From NCBI RefSeq assembly GCF_017916325.1, contig NC_090167.1:290501-354500 (forward strand): a stretch of 64,000 bases of DNA, written 5' to 3'. Each line of letters starts with the position of its first letter. Position 1 is the stretch's first letter. This DNA comes from Leishmania martiniquensis (lineage: Eukaryota; Euglenozoa; Kinetoplastea; Trypanosomatida; Trypanosomatidae). This document shows, in pieces, positions 62,663 to 64,000 of this stretch. Made by a program: the position numbers and the translations under genes. The notes under the pieces are model-generated. The model made no database searches. It worked only from the letters and a program-made list of their open reading frames with translations, and was not told where the DNA came from.

Positions 62663-64000
62663 ATGCTTATTGCAGTGGCAGTCTTATTGGTGGTGTTCCT
62701 CGTCTGGTGGTACCTTAACTTTCGTCCCCGTTCGACGAATCAGCTGCGACCCTCGTATCAGAGCTACCGCACAACTGTCGGCCTCCCTGCTGCAGACTAT
62801 GTGGTGATTGGCGGGGGCACTGCGGGGCTTGCCGCCGCAGCTGAGTTGCTACGCCGCACGGACACGTCCCACGTTGTTCTGGTCGAAAGCGGGGGTGACC
62901 CGCAGCCGGCGTCTGCCGGGGCCTTCCTCTTCCAGCTTGGACGACGCGACCGGTTACTGTTGTTTGCGCCGGACCTCGTCCGGGTCCCGCCGGGGGCGCT
63001 GGCTAAAGGCGCGCGCCCCACCTTTCTAGGCTTCACGGCCGATGAAGGATACCTCGCCCAGCGCCCCTGGCAATTCCTCAACGCTGAGGAGGACCTCGGG
63101 GAGGCCCCTGCGACTCGGGGCCGTGCAACGGCGGGTGCTGCAGAGGCGAAGGCAAATCGAAACTTTCTGCTGCAGTACACGCCCTATCCCCGTGGCGGAG
63201 GCCTGGGCGGCACAGCGCAGTTGGACTGGGGCATGCACCTGAGCTCTATATGGCCAGTCGTGGCCGAGGAGACGTCGCCCACTAGGGATGCTTCTCCTAG
63301 AGCCTCAACGAGCCGCGATGCCGCACAGCCACCGTGGACTCGCCTGCCGGTACGCTTTGCAGCCGTCCGAAACCCTCTCTCCTGGGCCTTTGCGGAGTCT
63401 GTGAAGAGCAGCAAGCGAGCTGCCCCGTACCTACCCACTGCATCCGTGCCTGCCAAGCGAGAGACCGTATATCCGTTGTGCCTTTACCTCGACAGCGATG
63501 GTAGGCGTCTCGCGTCGCCCTCTGCTCTGCTGGGCGACATCGCACCAGATGTGGTGAATCGACGACTGAGCGTGTTGACAGGATATACGGCAGTGAACGT
63601 TGACCTAGCAGCGGAGGGGGACGGTGAAGTGATGGAGCGTGGGGCGCGCGCGATAGGTGTGCAGGCGCGCCCCACCCGCGGCGATGCATCTGCAACCACC
63701 TCCATTCCTGTTAGAAGGGGCGTTGTCATTGCCGCCGGCGCTCTACAGAGCCCACGTCTGCTACACAGAGTGGCGATGCACGGCGCTCTGCGCTTGCCGA
63801 AACCGCCGCCGGCCAGAGTGCCTCTGCGCGATGCGCTGGCGCTACCGCTCATCTTTTCCGCGGTGCACGGCGTGTCAGCCGACGGCTTCAACACCCGGGA
63901 TGTGAAGGCCACTGTGATGTGGTGGCTCACTCAGAAAGGCCTCTACTTGACACCGCTGTGCGACACTGTCCTTTCGCTGTCGCTGCCGCACATCTCCTCA
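62663..64000 (+). CDS. Membrane-anchored GMC-type FAD oxidoreductase, N-terminal part (runs off the window)
   Basis: The frame is open from ATG 62663 to the window end (446 codons, no stop). Residues 2-18 form a hydrophobic anchor (LIAVAVLLVVFLVWWYL). Then comes the FAD dinucleotide fold: DYVVIGGGTAGLAAAAELLRR with G50-x-G52-x-x-G55, and E75 in LVESGG for the ribose. A GGGLGGTAQLDWGMH stretch (about 178-192) corresponds to the first GMC signature. AAGALQSPRLL (near 357-367) corresponds to the second. The family includes choline and alcohol dehydrogenases and related flavoenzymes; the substrate cannot be read here. The catalytic His/Asn region would lie beyond the window. Loop insertions make it longer than bacterial choline dehydrogenase at the same motif. 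Confidence 0.88.
   Translation, partial: MLIAVAVLLVVFLVWWYLNFRPRSTNQLRPSYQSYRTTVGLPAADYVVIGGGTAGLAAAAELLRRTDTSHVVLVESGGDPQPASAGAFLFQLGRRDRLLLFAPDLVRVPPGALAKGARPTFLGFTADEGYLAQRPWQFLNAEEDLGEAPATRGRATAGAAEAKANRNFLLQYTPYPRGGGLGGTAQLDWGMHLSSIWPVVAEETSPTRDASPRASTSRDAAQPPWTRLPVRFAAVRNPLSWAFAESVKSSKRAAPYLPTASVPAKRETVYPLCLYLDSDGRRLASPSALLGDIAPDVVNRRLSVLTGYTAVNVDLAAEGDGEVMERGARAIGVQARPTRGDASATTSIPVRRGVVIAAGALQSPRLLHRVAMHGALRLPKPPPARVPLRDALALPLIFSAVHGVSADGFNTRDVKATVMWWLTQKGLYLTPLCDTVLSLSLPHISS

Noticed and set aside
1..64000. Strand-switch region, tRNA or SL-RNA genes
   Set aside because: All supported genes are on the + strand, and I found no tRNA cloverleaf or spliced-leader exon sequence by eye. A tRNAscan and covariance-model search would settle it.

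Overview
The window is trypanosomatid nuclear DNA, almost certainly Leishmania (species not resolved). Every recognisable gene lies on the + strand and no gene has a recognisable intron. Most coding starts sit downstream of a C/T-rich tract ending in AG, the usual spliced-leader trans-splicing arrangement. The gaps are filled with CT-rich tracts and (TG)n, (CA)n and (AT)n microsatellites. This is one stretch of a polycistronic unit, with no strand switch, tRNA or rRNA seen. From memory, PheRS alpha and ethanolamine-phosphate cytidylyltransferase sit close together on L. major chromosome 32; that placement should be confirmed by alignment.

Layout. 1-3.1 kb: leader and untranslated sequence. 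3.1-7.7 kb: a 1532-residue membrane protein with an ectodomain, two membrane segments, a degenerate class III cyclase-like module, a TPR-like segment and a C-terminal STE11/MEKK-type kinase. 7.7-15.5 kb: an unusually long gap without a convincing gene. 15.5-16.3 kb: a PHO80-like cyclin. 16.3-21.3 kb: another gap, with one doubtful ORF. 21.3-22.7 kb: a dysferlin/peroxin (DysF) domain protein. 23.9-25.4 and 31.3-33.4 kb: two related multi-RRM, RGG- and QP-rich proteins of PTB type, separated by about 6 kb of microsatellite-rich sequence. 34.4-36.1 kb: a TFIIE-alpha-like winged-helix/zinc-ribbon protein. 36.3-36.7 kb: a coding-looking frame with no usable ATG. 37.4-44.2 kb: housekeeping genes (PheRS alpha, ribosomal protein eL20/L18a, ethanolamine-phosphate cytidylyltransferase). 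45.4-47.2 kb: a decayed pseudogene. 47.5-47.9 kb: copy 1 of a 359-bp dispersed repeat. 48.4-58.3 kb: a coiled-coil hypothetical protein, protein phosphatase methylesterase, V-ATPase subunit a and a small hypothetical protein. 58.8-59.2 kb: copy 2 of the repeat. 61.8-62.3 kb: a probable short degenerate retroposon (SIDER-like). 62.7 kb to the end: the N-terminal part of a membrane-anchored GMC-type flavin oxidoreductase.

The genes do not form a functional operon. The first half is nevertheless rich in regulators (receptor-like kinase, cyclin, two RNA-binding proteins, TFIIE-like factor), and these have the longest non-coding flanks. That fits the general trypanosomatid pattern of post-transcriptional control through UTRs. 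The second half is mainly metabolism and housekeeping, with repeat and pseudogene debris between the genes. The most interesting items are the receptor-kinase/cyclase-fold hybrid, the Asp-to-Glu change at the expected catalytic acid of the methylesterase, the near-identical 359-bp repeat pair, and the two broken or unstarted reading frames.
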